This document shows positions 1-8,287 of a DNA stretch of 36,447 bases, piece after piece. Below the pieces are notes generated by a model that made no database searches, was not told the DNA's origin, and was given only the letters and a program-made list of their open reading frames with translations. Position 1 is the first letter of the stretch; each line of letters opens with the position of its first letter. This DNA is from Cyanobacteriota bacterium erpe_2018_sw_21hr_WHONDRS-SW48-000092_B_bin.40 (lineage in GTDB: Bacteria; Cyanobacteriota; Vampirovibrionia; Obscuribacterales; Obscuribacteraceae): contig JAUPUU010000256.1 in the NCBI GenBank assembly GCA_030917395.1, positions 1 through 36,447 of the forward strand, in the 5' to 3' direction. Both the position numbers and the translations under genes were made by a program.

Positions 1-642
1 AATGACATTGGCGCGTCCTTTGCCGAGGGCATGGCGGCCCATAAGACTGTCAATCAAATTATGGCCAGCCCACAAGACATTTATTCTGACGGTGATGCAA
101 AAGAGCAGATGATTGCTAATCGTGGAGCAGTCTCACCAAATGCTTATCCTAGCTTTGGCAAACAACTAGCTACTCTTTTTCGCAAAGATGCCTCTGTGCA
201 AGTGGCCTTTGTTGATTTTGGCGGCTGGGATACCCATATTCGCCAAGGGGCAGAGCAAGGCGCTTTGGCTGGGCATTTGTCGCCTCTCGCCAATGGCTTG
301 GCTGATCTCGTTAAGGGTTTAGGGCCACTCTATAAAGACACCAGCATCGTAGTAATGTCAGAGTTTGGCCGCACGGCCCACGAGAATGGCAATGGTGGCA
401 CCGATCATGGTCACGGTAACGTTATGTGGTTGCTTGGTGGTGGCGTAAATGGTGGCAAAGTTTATGGTCGATTTGGCGGATTGAAGGCCAATGATTTGTA
501 TGAAGATCGTGACTTACCTGCTACAACAGATTTTCGCTCTGTCCTTACCGCCGTGCTCGGCGAACAAATGCATGTTCCTAAATCTGCCTTAGCTCAGGTT
601 TTTCCTGGATTTCAAGCCAATGGAAATGTTTTCACTAGTTAA
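1..642 (+). CDS. DUF1501 family protein, C-terminal part (5' end outside window)
   Basis: The frame is open to the left edge of the window, so this is the last ~213 codons of a longer gene; the ATG at 31 is internal. DUF1501 proteins have an alkaline-phosphatase/sulfatase-like fold and are usually exported, often by a Tat signal. Visible family signatures are the GGWDTH motif, the SEFGRTAHENGNGG segment followed by TDHGHG, and the closing block with TTDFRSVLTAVLGE. The His/Asp-rich TDHGHG segment resembles metal-binding loops of the superfamily, but no substrate can be named. In other genomes such genes often sit next to a DUF1800 gene; that partner would lie left of this window. Family assignment is firm; function is unknown. 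Confidence 0.88.
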   Translation, partial: NDIGASFAEGMAAHKTVNQIMASPQDIYSDGDAKEQMIANRGAVSPNAYPSFGKQLATLFRKDASVQVAFVDFGGWDTHIRQGAEQGALAGHLSPLANGLADLVKGLGPLYKDTSIVVMSEFGRTAHENGNGGTDHGHGNVMWLLGGGVNGGKVYGRFGGLKANDLYEDRDLPATTDFRSVLTAVLGEQMHVPKSALAQVFPGFQANGNVFTS

Positions 643-951
643 ACTGCCCGAGTATTTGCGAAATTGACAGCCGCCTGACATCGATGGTAGAGTGACAGAA
701 AGTTATCGCTCGGAGGGCTGCGACATGTTTAAGAAATTGAATTCCAGCCGACTCTGCTTTCAAGGCTTGTTCTAGCACAGATTATTCATTACTGAAACTA
801 CCAAGGCAAACGCTGGCTTGTGGCCTCGGCGCTGATATTGCCCGTAGCAGGCGATCGAAATGATTGTTTCGATTTGTCTGCCGATTTTTGTCACCAGGTA
901 ATGTCGCTCTTACAGCGGCTCAAGCTTTAATTGCTGCGGAGAAGTTTTTGA
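643..951 (+). other. 309-bp stretch without an intact gene
   Basis: Between the DUF1501 stop and the HEAT-like gene there is no intact ORF of normal size. It holds a strong Shine-Dalgarno (GGAGGG, 712-717) before a 16-codon ORF, then protein-like stretches in the other two frames (see the pseudogene entry), and a perfect 7-bp inverted repeat at 854-873 (ATCGAAA, 6-nt loop, TTTCGAT). The repeat has no clear T-tract after it, so I do not call it a terminator. The promoter of the HEAT-like gene probably lies here, but I could not pick one. Confidence 0.5.
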
Positions 952-975
952 ATGAGAGTAAAGAAATTGTCGGCG
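725..975 (+). pseudogene. Possible frameshifted remnant of a small exported protein
   Basis: An ATG at 725 follows a near-perfect Shine-Dalgarno (GGAGGG ending 7 nt upstream) but the frame stops after 16 codons (MFKKLNSSRLCFQGLF). Protein-like text then continues in other frames: from 796 a hydrophobic run RWLVASALILPVAG, like a signal peptide core, and from 894 a helical stretch GNVALTAAQALIAAEKF, which runs into the start of the next gene. One ancestral ORF broken by two frameshifts would explain this. The alternative is a true short leader peptide plus chance. The end is approximate. No homologue is recognised. Confidence 0.3.
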
Positions 976-2337
976 CGCGCATTTGCGCGTGCTGTTAGTC
1001 GTGGCCATGGCCGTGCATTGTTGCATGTCACTGAGTATGGTGACGAGGGATTGGAGGAGATAATCGATCGGGCTCTGCTCAAGAACACTGCCTATTGTAT
1101 GCAGATTGAAGGATCTCGCAGTGCCTGGTTGCTGCGCCTAGTGGAAGCCACTGGGCATAGTCGCCAATATGCCTATCGTTTTTTAGAGAGCATAAAGAAT
1201 CGCAAGGACCGTGACTATGATTTAGTCCAGCAAATAGAAGTTTCTGCTTACTTCTTTGAGCTGGGTCTTATAGAGTTTCGTCCTGCTACTTATCGTCTCT
1301 TCAAGGCGCTTGTATCAGGCGGAAGTAGTCGTACCCTTTGCGGTTGTGATGTTGTCGATGTCGGCGGTCTTCATGGCCTCAAGTTTGTGGCGCGTTCTCT
1401 GGGTAGCGCTTCTCAGAGCATTGATGACTATGACTGTGACGTAATTATGGAGCATGCTCGAGAGAGTCTCAGCGCAGAAGCAATAAGAACGCAGCTCTAT
1501 AAATTTTCGCTGGATGATGTCTACATTCAGAACTTTTTGGATGCTTGCGGTCGTGCTGAAGAACGTCGGCTGGCTAAACCTTCTGCGGCAGTGAATGGCA
1601 GTCGTTGGCGAAGTGTGCCCTCTCTGGACGAATTGCTGACGAGGATTGAGCGAGAAGATGTCACCCTATCACAAGGGGAAATTCGGCGCACTGGTCGTGA
1701 TCTATCAGTAGATGATGGTGGAAAGGTTTTGCAATTGCTATTGAGAACGCGCTCTGAGTTTAAGCAGCTGGCCTATCTGCGCCTGTTCTGGCGCCAGCCT
1801 GTGCCCTTTGTCAATGACCAGCTCCTTGCTTTGCTTGATTCATCTAGTCGTGCGCTGGTGCATGCAGCTGCTTCTGCCCTGTCACATGTAAGAGAGGTCA
1901 ACGTTCGGCGCAAGGCCCTTCAGCTTCTGCAAGGAGCTAATCGGTCGATGATACCAGTGGCCTTGGAGCTTTTGCGTTTCAATTATTTGCCTGAAGATAG
2001 TGCTCTTATTCTCAAGTCCCTTAAGAAAATGCGCTCTCTGGAAGAAATTCATTCAGTTGGAATGGAGCTTAGGGACCTTGCCTCTGACAGTGGAGGAGCT
2101 GAACTGGCAGATTGTTTTCTGTGGCTCTACGAGCATGGTCCCGATGGTTTTTGTCGCAGATCATTTGTTGAACAGTTATTAGGTTGGAAGAAATGCCCAC
2201 CTGAAATTCTCTTTGAGTGTCAGTGGGATGCATACAACGAGCTCAGGCAGTTTGCTCGTTCGCTTTGTTCGGCGGAAGTCGATCAGCCTCTGTATTATGC
2301 CCTGGAAGAAATAGTTCTGGAAGGAAGCTTAAATTGA
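952..2337 (+). CDS. HEAT-like repeat protein of unknown function
   Basis: A 461-residue soluble protein with no signal peptide or membrane segment. The start is well fixed: an in-frame TGA lies directly before the ATG, and GGAGAAG sits about 7 nt upstream. The N-terminal third (residues ~20-150) carries a conserved-looking block, LLHVTEYGDEGLEE followed by EGSRSAWLLRLVEATG, that I associate with a widespread family of bacterial HEAT-repeat proteins of unknown role. The C-terminal half (~225-455) has helical pairs typical of HEAT/PBS-lyase-like repeats (for example LLDSSSRALVHAAASALSHV). Such repeats usually form protein-binding solenoids. It is convergent with the response regulator at 2350 with only 12 nt between stops. 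No partner can be inferred. Confidence 0.72.
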   Translation: MRVKKLSARAFARAVSRGHGRALLHVTEYGDEGLEEIIDRALLKNTAYCMQIEGSRSAWLLRLVEATGHSRQYAYRFLESIKNRKDRDYDLVQQIEVSAYFFELGLIEFRPATYRLFKALVSGGSSRTLCGCDVVDVGGLHGLKFVARSLGSASQSIDDYDCDVIMEHARESLSAEAIRTQLYKFSLDDVYIQNFLDACGRAEERRLAKPSAAVNGSRWRSVPSLDELLTRIEREDVTLSQGEIRRTGRDLSVDDGGKVLQLLLRTRSEFKQLAYLRLFWRQPVPFVNDQLLALLDSSSRALVHAAASALSHVREVNVRRKALQLLQGANRSMIPVALELLRFNYLPEDSALILKSLKKMRSLEEIHSVGMELRDLASDSGGAELADCFLWLYEHGPDGFCRRSFVEQLLGWKKCPPEILFECQWDAYNELRQFARSLCSAEVDQPLYYALEEIVLEGSLN

Positions 2338-2349
2338 GATTCGGTTCAA

Positions 2350-3021
2350 TTAGATTTCTAACTTATATCCAACACCGTAGACAGTCTTGATGATTGATTC
2401 TTGATTTTCGCTATCAATTTTTTTGCGCAGGCGTTTGACGCAAGTGGTGAGAGCATTGCTGGTGGCGTCTGACTCTGAAGACCAGACCCTGTCTAATAAG
2501 GCTTCTTGCGTAAATACTTGGTTAGGGTGACGCAGCAAAAATTCAAGTAAGGCATACTCGCTAGGTAGAAGTTTTAATTCGGTGCCAGCTTTTGTCACTT
2601 TGTAGGTGCCGCGATCGACTACTAAGTCTCCGCATTGAAATACTTCTCCAACCATGGCTCTTGGTCGGCGCAGTAGTGCTCTGATACGGGCGCTCAGTTC
2701 TTTCATATGGAAAGGCTTGGTCAAATAGTCGTCGGCCCCAGCGTCCAGGCCTTCTTCTTTGTCGACAATGGTATTGCGCCCGGTGAGCATAATCACCGGG
2801 GTGGAGAGCCCTAGCTTGCGAATCTCATGCAAGATTTCAATACCAGACATTTGGGGCAGAGACCAGTCGAAGATGGCCAAATCATATTGATAGAAACGCA
2901 TTTTTTCTAGACCATCTTTGCCATCAGTTGAGATTTCTAGATGATGGTGCTCAAGGGTGAGCCAATCGTTGATCATACGGCAGAGCCCGGCGTCGTCTTC
3001 TACCAGTAAGATTTTTGCCAT
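2350..3021 (-). CDS. OmpR/PhoB-type response regulator
   Basis: A 223-residue DNA-binding response regulator. Residues 1-120 form a receiver: acidic pair E8/D9/D10, phospho-acceptor D52 in DLAIFDWSLPQMSG, the conserved Thr in VIMLTGR and the Lys in YLTKPF. Residues ~127-222 form a winged-helix effector, with LKLLPSEYALLEFLL and the closing VYGVGYKL typical of OmpR/PhoB/RppA. All residues needed for phosphorylation are present. It is the last gene of a minus-strand unit, 26 nt after the PAS kinase at 3048-4886, which is its likely partner. It would act in the cytoplasm as a transcription factor; the target genes are unknown, though the upstream wall-hydrolase genes are candidates. Confidence 0.95.
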   Translation of the reverse strand: MAKILLVEDDAGLCRMINDWLTLEHHHLEISTDGKDGLEKMRFYQYDLAIFDWSLPQMSGIEILHEIRKLGLSTPVIMLTGRNTIVDKEEGLDAGADDYLTKPFHMKELSARIRALLRRPRAMVGEVFQCGDLVVDRGTYKVTKAGTELKLLPSEYALLEFLLRHPNQVFTQEALLDRVWSSESDATSNALTTCVKRLRKKIDSENQESIIKTVYGVGYKLEI

Positions 3022-3047
3022 TAAGCGCTCCCGTTCTAATACCAGAT

Positions 3048-4886
3048 CTATACGATTGTACTTTGACCTTGCTGCTTTCTTGGTAGTTTAAACCAAAATT
3101 TGCTGCCTTTGGCTTGCTTGTCTAAATCAGATACACCGATGGTGCCACCGAGCTCTTCAATTATTGCCCGACAGATTGCCAGACCCAAGCCTGTGCCCTC
3201 TCGACCATCGCTGCTCTCAACTTGTCGAAAACGCTCAAAGATCGAAGCTCGTTGGCTTTCTGGCACTCCGCGACCGTTGTCGATAATTTCTACGACTACT
3301 AAATCGTCGGCCTTCAGCACAACACTAACAAGACCATCTTTTTCGGAAAACTTGACGGCATTGGCCAACAGATTAACTACTACCTGGGTAAGGCGTTCCC
3401 TGTCTCCCATCACTGCGATATCTTCATCCGTTTCTTCGTAGTTGATTGTCACCGCTTGCTGTTTAGCAAAACCAGTGACCGACTCTATTGATCTGACAAT
3501 TAGGGCATTTAAATCCACTGCTTCCATTTGAAAAGTAAGCATGCCGCTTTCTAGTTTTTCAATATCGAGAATATCATTGACCAGGTGCACAACTCTGCCG
3601 ATATTCATTTCGGCCAGCTCCAGGCTCTCTTTGCCAGCCTTTGACATTTTGCCGTAAGCGTCTACTTCTAGTAGATCGAGAAAGCCTTGCACTGAGGTTA
3701 GTGGCGTGCGTAAATCATGGGAAATCATGGCGACAAAGTCTTGTTTTAAGCTTTCGATTTTTTTGCGTTCAGTGATGTCGTGGGCTACGCAGAAAAGTGC
3801 TTTTTCTTGCTCTGACCATTGCGCTGTCCAGAGCATGTCGACTAATTTGCCTGCTTTGTGCCTGACTTGATTTTCGAAGGTGCCTTCGCTTTTGCTTGTG
3901 ATAATGGCGTTAATTTTGAGCTGCGTATTTTGCAGCTGTTCGCCATTGAGAAATTGACTTAGCCTGAGGCCAATTAACTGCTCGGGTTCATAACCCCAAA
4001 CTTTTAAGGCGGCACTGTTGACGTTGGCTATGCGTTCTTGCTCATCAATAGAACAAATTACATCAACGGCGTTTTCAACTACTGCTCGCTCTTTTCTCAG
4101 GGCTTCTGCTAAAGCTGCCGCCATTGAGCGAAAAGTGCTATCTAGTTCAGCAATTTCGTCGTTGTCGCCTTTGATTGGTGCATTTAAAGGTTTATTTGCT
4201 GCTAGTTGTCTAGTATTTGCCACTAGAGCCTTGAGTCTTCGCGTGGTACCACGGTTGTAGTAGGCCACTAAAACAAAGGCCAGCAAAATATTGAATATGA
4301 CAGCGACAAAAATTAGAAGCTTGACGCTGCTTCTGTAGCGAATCTGCGCTTCTTTTTTTTCTAACTGTACTGCTTGTTGTTCTTCTACTAATTGGTCTGC
4401 CAAGAGAAAAATTTGATTGAGGTTCTTTTGCAGCGAAATCCATTTTTGTAAGAGGGCGACTTTGTCGCCGTTCACCATTGGTTCATGGGTGGCACTCAAT
4501 TGCTTTATACAAACATCGTTGAGAGCAGCTAGTCGATTGAAAATGGCGCTTTCGTGTTCGTTGTCGCGCACTAATAGTTTCAATTGCCGCGCTTCGCTAT
4601 TAAAAACGTCTACTAGATGACGGTAGCGCTTACGATGACTTTCAGACTCGGTTAAATAGCTCAGTATGCTAGAAATGCCAGCATCTAATAACAGTCGCAA
4701 GAGTGAATTGGCGTGGGTGGCCACGTCTCTGGCATGGGCTTCTCTTGCTCTTTCATGTTCTGCCTGTTCCAATAAGGTGACTAGGCCAGCAACGAAAAGC
4801 AATTCGAAAATTAGAGGCACAGAGACAAGAATAATTGCCTTGCGCGATAGGGTTAGATTGAAGGGGCCAAACTTAGTGCTAGACAT
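3048..4886 (-). CDS. Membrane sensor histidine kinase (TM-sensor-TM-HAMP-PAS-HisKA-HATPase)
   Basis: A 612-residue kinase. Start at 4886 (MSSTKFGPFN), not the longer frame to 5027, because the extension would overlap the preceding gene and adds non-protein-like sequence. Domains: TM1 ~17-39, extracytoplasmic helical sensor ~40-188, TM2 ~189-210, HAMP-like linker ~211-263, PAS ~266-375 ending in FCVAHDITERKK, HisKA with phospho-acceptor H390 in SHDLRTPL, and an HATPase domain with N509 (N box), DNGRG (536-540) and GTGLGL (564-569). All catalytic motifs are intact, so it should autophosphorylate. It lies 22 nt after the wall hydrolase gene and 26 nt before its probable cognate regulator. The PAS/linker region is clearly related to that of the two kinases at 22518-26173, so this is a paralogous set. 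Confidence 0.94.
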   Translation of the reverse strand: MSSTKFGPFNLTLSRKAIILVSVPLIFELLFVAGLVTLLEQAEHERAREAHARDVATHANSLLRLLLDAGISSILSYLTESESHRKRYRHLVDVFNSEARQLKLLVRDNEHESAIFNRLAALNDVCIKQLSATHEPMVNGDKVALLQKWISLQKNLNQIFLLADQLVEEQQAVQLEKKEAQIRYRSSVKLLIFVAVIFNILLAFVLVAYYNRGTTRRLKALVANTRQLAANKPLNAPIKGDNDEIAELDSTFRSMAAALAEALRKERAVVENAVDVICSIDEQERIANVNSAALKVWGYEPEQLIGLRLSQFLNGEQLQNTQLKINAIITSKSEGTFENQVRHKAGKLVDMLWTAQWSEQEKALFCVAHDITERKKIESLKQDFVAMISHDLRTPLTSVQGFLDLLEVDAYGKMSKAGKESLELAEMNIGRVVHLVNDILDIEKLESGMLTFQMEAVDLNALIVRSIESVTGFAKQQAVTINYEETDEDIAVMGDRERLTQVVVNLLANAVKFSEKDGLVSVVLKADDLVVVEIIDNGRGVPESQRASIFERFRQVESSDGREGTGLGLAICRAIIEELGGTIGVSDLDKQAKGSKFWFKLPRKQQGQSTIV

Positions 4887-4908
4887 ATGGCAGTAGTTTA
4901 ACCCAAGA

Positions 4909-6567
4909 TCATGCCTGCGAAGACTGGGGTGGACGGAATGCCCAAATTTGATTGCCAAAACGGTTGGGGCTGAAGGCCCGGTTAGCACTTTCGTGGGTCC
5001 AGCGACCGGTGGCTGAGACATTGGCATAAACCATTAGTTTGCCGTCCTGGCGCTCGCCGACGATACCGACATGGGCATTGCCACCGCCTGCTGCTGCCTC
5101 TTTACCTGGTTTAGCTCCATAAATTACGTCGCCTGGTTGAGCTTGGGAGACTGCTACTTTATTCCAGCCCCGATCTTGTAATTGTTCAACCAGGGCACAG
5201 GCTCCGGTTTCTTTGTCGATATCAAGACCTGCTTGGGCTAAAACTTCGGAGGTTGATATGGCACAGCCGAGACGGCCGTTTTTTGTCGCTGTGGCTTCAG
5301 CTCGCCAGAGTTTTTCTCCCTCGGCTGCCTGGGCACTGGCAACAATGCGATCACCTATTTTAGAAGTGGCCTGGGGCGGCGGTGCTAGTCTTGCCACCAT
5401 CAAGCCCTGGTCTTTGGCGATATCACCTTTACCGTTGCCTGACTTAGGTTGGATGAGAAATTCGATTTCTTTTTTGTCTGTGCCACCATGATTGGGGTCG
5501 CCACTCAATCCGAGAGCGCGACAGAGGGCCTGTGAGCCTTCGCCAATTTTTCTCTTGGGGCCGTGATCTCCGAAAATTGCCGCTACCATTTTGCCCGTGC
5601 GGGTATTGCGTACCCAGGCAAGGTCACCGAGCTTGATTCCCATTTGTTTGTATTCGTCAGTCATGGGCAGCACAAAATAGTTGACCTTATTGGCGTCAAG
5701 AGCACTGCCGTCAGCATTGGTGAGGCTTGTGGTGGCCTGGCCGTAACGGTCGTTGCGCCAGTCTGAGCCACCATCAGCATCTACTGCAAGTTTTGAGCGT
5801 AAGTAGACCATGCCGTTGTCGAGCTTGATTAGGCGATCGCTGGGCAAATTTAGATTTGCCCAGCGAGCAAATGCTTGCCTGGCACTTTCGCTGTTGATAG
5901 CTTCGCTGTGCAAGGGGCGTGAGTAGCTATCGAGAGCTGACCGGTGAGTTTGACCGGCATGTTCGCGCTGCTGTCTATGTCTTCTATGGCTTGGTGAATC
6001 TTCCTCAATATGTTTTCTTTCGATGTGCCTTCTTTCTCTGTGTCTAGATTCCTGTTCTGCTTTATGTTCTGGTTTATTTTCTCGTTTGTTTTCCAGTCTA
6101 GATTGCTCCTTAGCGGCAGCAAATTTCCCGCTCTGGTCCATGGTGCCATCTAGGGTGAGTCGAGCATTCTTGCCGTCAATTTCGAATACGGCGATTCTCG
6201 TGGCGTGAGTTTTTTCGTTCTTTTGTTCTACTATTTTATAGTGATGGTTTTTTCCACTATGATCGCTTTTCGAAAACTGCTTGTGATCGTTTTTGTAGAG
6301 ATTGTGTGCGGCCTCTAAACGCTCTTCGGCTTTGTGTTTGTGGTTGCCGTCGACAACTTTATCTTTTAGCTTTTTGTGGTCAAAGATCTCTAAATGAGGT
6401 AAGTGTTTCTGTGCTGCTTTACCATTGTCTGAATGGGCTGTTATTGCTTTTAATGGGTCTGATTTTTTGTGGCTCTGGCCGTGAGACTCTAGAAGGTGAG
6501 TAGTCTCGGTCTTTTGCTTGAGCTCTTTGCCCTTATGGTTTTCTAGGTGTTCTCTTTCTGCTGACAT
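4909..6567 (-). CDS. Wall hydrolase fusion: His/Lys-rich N-terminus, GH75 chitosanase-like domain, NlpC/P60-like domain
   Basis: A 552-residue protein in three parts. Residues 1-~210 are extremely charged and rich in His, Lys, Glu and Arg, with no signal peptide or membrane segment. Residues ~240-375 resemble GH75 chitosanases: YFVLP, KLGDLAWV, then GDHGPKRKIGEGS, with D334 and E343 spaced nine apart as in the catalytic Asp/Glu pair of fungal GH75 enzymes. Residues ~405-550 look like an NlpC/P60 or CHAP cysteine amidase: C435 in RLGCAIST, QPGDVIYG, and H499 in NAHVGIVG. It probably cuts wall polysaccharide and peptide, but how it leaves the cell is unclear. It lies 22 nt upstream of the kinase gene. 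The Shine-Dalgarno is weak. Domain calls are from motifs alone. Confidence 0.75.
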   Translation of the reverse strand: MSAEREHLENHKGKELKQKTETTHLLESHGQSHKKSDPLKAITAHSDNGKAAQKHLPHLEIFDHKKLKDKVVDGNHKHKAEERLEAAHNLYKNDHKQFSKSDHSGKNHHYKIVEQKNEKTHATRIAVFEIDGKNARLTLDGTMDQSGKFAAAKEQSRLENKRENKPEHKAEQESRHRERRHIERKHIEEDSPSHRRHRQQREHAGQTHRSALDSYSRPLHSEAINSESARQAFARWANLNLPSDRLIKLDNGMVYLRSKLAVDADGGSDWRNDRYGQATTSLTNADGSALDANKVNYFVLPMTDEYKQMGIKLGDLAWVRNTRTGKMVAAIFGDHGPKRKIGEGSQALCRALGLSGDPNHGGTDKKEIEFLIQPKSGNGKGDIAKDQGLMVARLAPPPQATSKIGDRIVASAQAAEGEKLWRAEATATKNGRLGCAISTSEVLAQAGLDIDKETGACALVEQLQDRGWNKVAVSQAQPGDVIYGAKPGKEAAAGGGNAHVGIVGERQDGKLMVYANVSATGRWTHESANRAFSPNRFGNQIWAFRPPQSSQA

Positions 6568-6613
6568 GGTTACCGACTCTTTGTTTATTTTGATAGGAAT
6601 AATTCAGATGATC

Positions 6614-6643
6614 GCGAGCGCTATAACTGTTTATAACGCTCGC
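6614..6643. repeat. Strong inverted repeat (hairpin) between two wall-protein genes
   Basis: Arms GCGAGCG (6614-6620) and CGCTCGC (6637-6643) continue, after one C/A mismatch, into TATAA/TTATA around a CTGT loop. That gives a 12-pair stem. It sits after the stop of the 6704-8176 gene and before the start of the 4909-6567 gene, both on the minus strand. There is no T-run on the minus side, so it may be a processing or mRNA-stability element, or a weak terminator. Confidence 0.5.
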
Positions 6644-6703
6644 AATATCTGCCCCGTCGTGAAAAACTGAATAATTGCTGCTTGCTGTCTACATGTAAAT
6701 TTG

Positions 6704-8176
6704 CTAGCGCTGCCCTTGAATCATCAAGTCTACTGATTTGCCAGTCAGTCTTTGTCTGCGAGCGGCATAGGTATAGCCCTGGTCGCCAGCACGGCCGATG
6801 ATCTCACCTGCTTTTATGGTGTCACCGGTTTTGGTGCTAGCTAAATCCAGGCCGCCGTAGATTTGATATCTGGTGCCGTGGGCTTGCTTGTCATAGCAGG
6901 CCATGACTACAATATCTTGGTTGGGGTTGCTTCGTCTGTAGCGGTCGAGCATCGCCACTTCTGCTGGTGCTAGCAAAATGTCGGCGTTGCCGGCGCGATT
7001 GTTCCTATCGTTGTGGTTGAAGCTATAGACAACTCGCCCTTCTTGCATGGCTCTTACAGCGCTGTCTGGCTTGCTATGTATTACTGCATGGGTTTCGTCT
7101 TTGCCGTGCACAATTTTGGCTTCAGCACCAAATGTATTTAAGACGCCCATTTTGGTTTCGCCTTTGACCACCTTAAATTGAATTGCTGCTTTGGCACCAT
7201 CTTGAACTCTATCGCCATCGACAAAACTATCGATTTTGCTGCCGTCCTTATCAACAGTGCTGATGATGCCGCGGTCATTAATTATGGTTTTTCCATCTCG
7301 ACTGTGAGTCACTTTGCGGCCATTTTCGGTATAAGAATAGACTCCGTTTTTGTCTATTTCGACTTCACCATGCCAGCTTTTGCCTGTGTCATTGTTGATC
7401 CAGCGATCTTGGCCATGACGAGTCCAGCTGCCTCTTTCGTCTTTTAGCGATTGAGGGCGGCCGCGATCGTCAAAGTCTGAGAAGTTGAATTTTTTGCCGC
7501 CAGCATCTCTCATGGCCGTCAAGTTGCCGTCGCGGTCAAATACAATTACTGAGTTGTCGTTGAGGTCACGATCGGCTCGGCGTCCGTTATTCATAATATA
7601 TTTGATTTTGCCCTGGCGAAAGTCTTCGTCGGCGATATTGCCATTTCTATCTTCTCTATGGCGGGAGAAGACTTCACGATTTGGTCCTAAATATTCAACA
7701 GCTTTGCTACCGTCTGGTCGGTAGGTGGTGCGATCGCCGCGGCCCTGATTAGGGTCATAATTGGTATAAGAATAGCCGCGGGCATTAACTTCGATCTCGC
7801 CGCGCCATTTGCCACCGTTGTCAGATCTCCATTCATCAGTGTGCTTGTGTCTGTGCCAGGTGCCATATTCATTTTTGACCTGGTTTAGTTCTCCGCTTTT
7901 GCGATCGTATTTAAATTCGAAGTTGCGGTTGGCTGCATCTCTCATGGCTGTCACTCGATCGAATTCGTCGAAGGAGATTTCGCTGCCATTTCTATTGAAC
8001 ATTCTTTGTGGCTCGAAGCTCGGATAGACTTCGGGGAGAATGCGCCGACCAATTTGATTTTCACAAGGGTTAGCAAAAGAGTAAGTTTGTGAGACTAAGT
8101 CACATTGCTCTAATCTTGAGTGACGGCTTTCGAAACAATCATTTGCAATAGATCTGTTTGTTGAATCACTGCCCAT
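6704..8176 (-). CDS. YD/RHS-like duplicated protein with degenerate M23 (LytM)-like C-terminal domain
   Basis: A 490-residue protein with a GGAGG Shine-Dalgarno before the ATG. No signal peptide is seen. Two copies of a ~73-residue unit occur (about 68-140 and 211-283), each running from VTAMRDA/LTAMRDA through KNEYGTWHRH/KDERGSWTRH and GEIEV/GEVEI to YSYT; the text resembles YD/RHS-type beta repeats. The C-terminal ~330-488 recalls the M23/LytM beta-sheet fold: VVMACYDK, YQIYGGLDLAS, then KTGDTIKAGEIIGRAGDQG, which matches the usual VKVGDxVKAGQxIGxxGxTG strand-turn. The Zn-binding HxxxD and HxH motifs of active M23 peptidases are absent, so this is probably a binding or regulatory domain. 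It lies 136 nt upstream of the GH75/NlpC-like gene. Confidence 0.65.
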   Translation of the reverse strand: MGSDSTNRSIANDCFESRHSRLEQCDLVSQTYSFANPCENQIGRRILPEVYPSFEPQRMFNRNGSEISFDEFDRVTAMRDAANRNFEFKYDRKSGELNQVKNEYGTWHRHKHTDEWRSDNGGKWRGEIEVNARGYSYTNYDPNQGRGDRTTYRPDGSKAVEYLGPNREVFSRHREDRNGNIADEDFRQGKIKYIMNNGRRADRDLNDNSVIVFDRDGNLTAMRDAGGKKFNFSDFDDRGRPQSLKDERGSWTRHGQDRWINNDTGKSWHGEVEIDKNGVYSYTENGRKVTHSRDGKTIINDRGIISTVDKDGSKIDSFVDGDRVQDGAKAAIQFKVVKGETKMGVLNTFGAEAKIVHGKDETHAVIHSKPDSAVRAMQEGRVVYSFNHNDRNNRAGNADILLAPAEVAMLDRYRRSNPNQDIVVMACYDKQAHGTRYQIYGGLDLASTKTGDTIKAGEIIGRAGDQGYTYAARRQRLTGKSVDLMIQGQR

Positions 8177-8217
8177 AACGAACCTCCAAATGTTTTTCAG
8201 AATCCCTGGTGGGTGTC

Positions 8218-8236
8218 AGGAACGGGGGGAGTTCCT
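8218..8236. repeat. Short inverted repeat in the SOUL / M23-like intergenic gap
   Basis: AGGAAC (8218-8223) and GTTCCT (8231-8236) flank a 7-nt loop containing six G. It lies in the 111-bp gap after the SOUL gene stop and before the M23-like gene. No T-tract follows on either strand. A role in termination or RNA stability is possible but not shown. Confidence 0.3.
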
Positions 8237-8287
8237 TGGCAACTACATTAGGGCCAAATTCTGTCTAACTTTTGGCAGGCGAAAATA

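Noticed and set aside
854-873. 7-bp inverted repeat as a terminator of the DUF1501 gene
   Set aside because: It is over 200 nt past the stop and has no T-tract.
4887-5027. N-terminal extension of the PAS kinase by 47 residues
   Set aside because: It overlaps the end of the preceding gene, lacks a ribosome-binding site, and the membrane-kinase N-terminus starts naturally at 4886.
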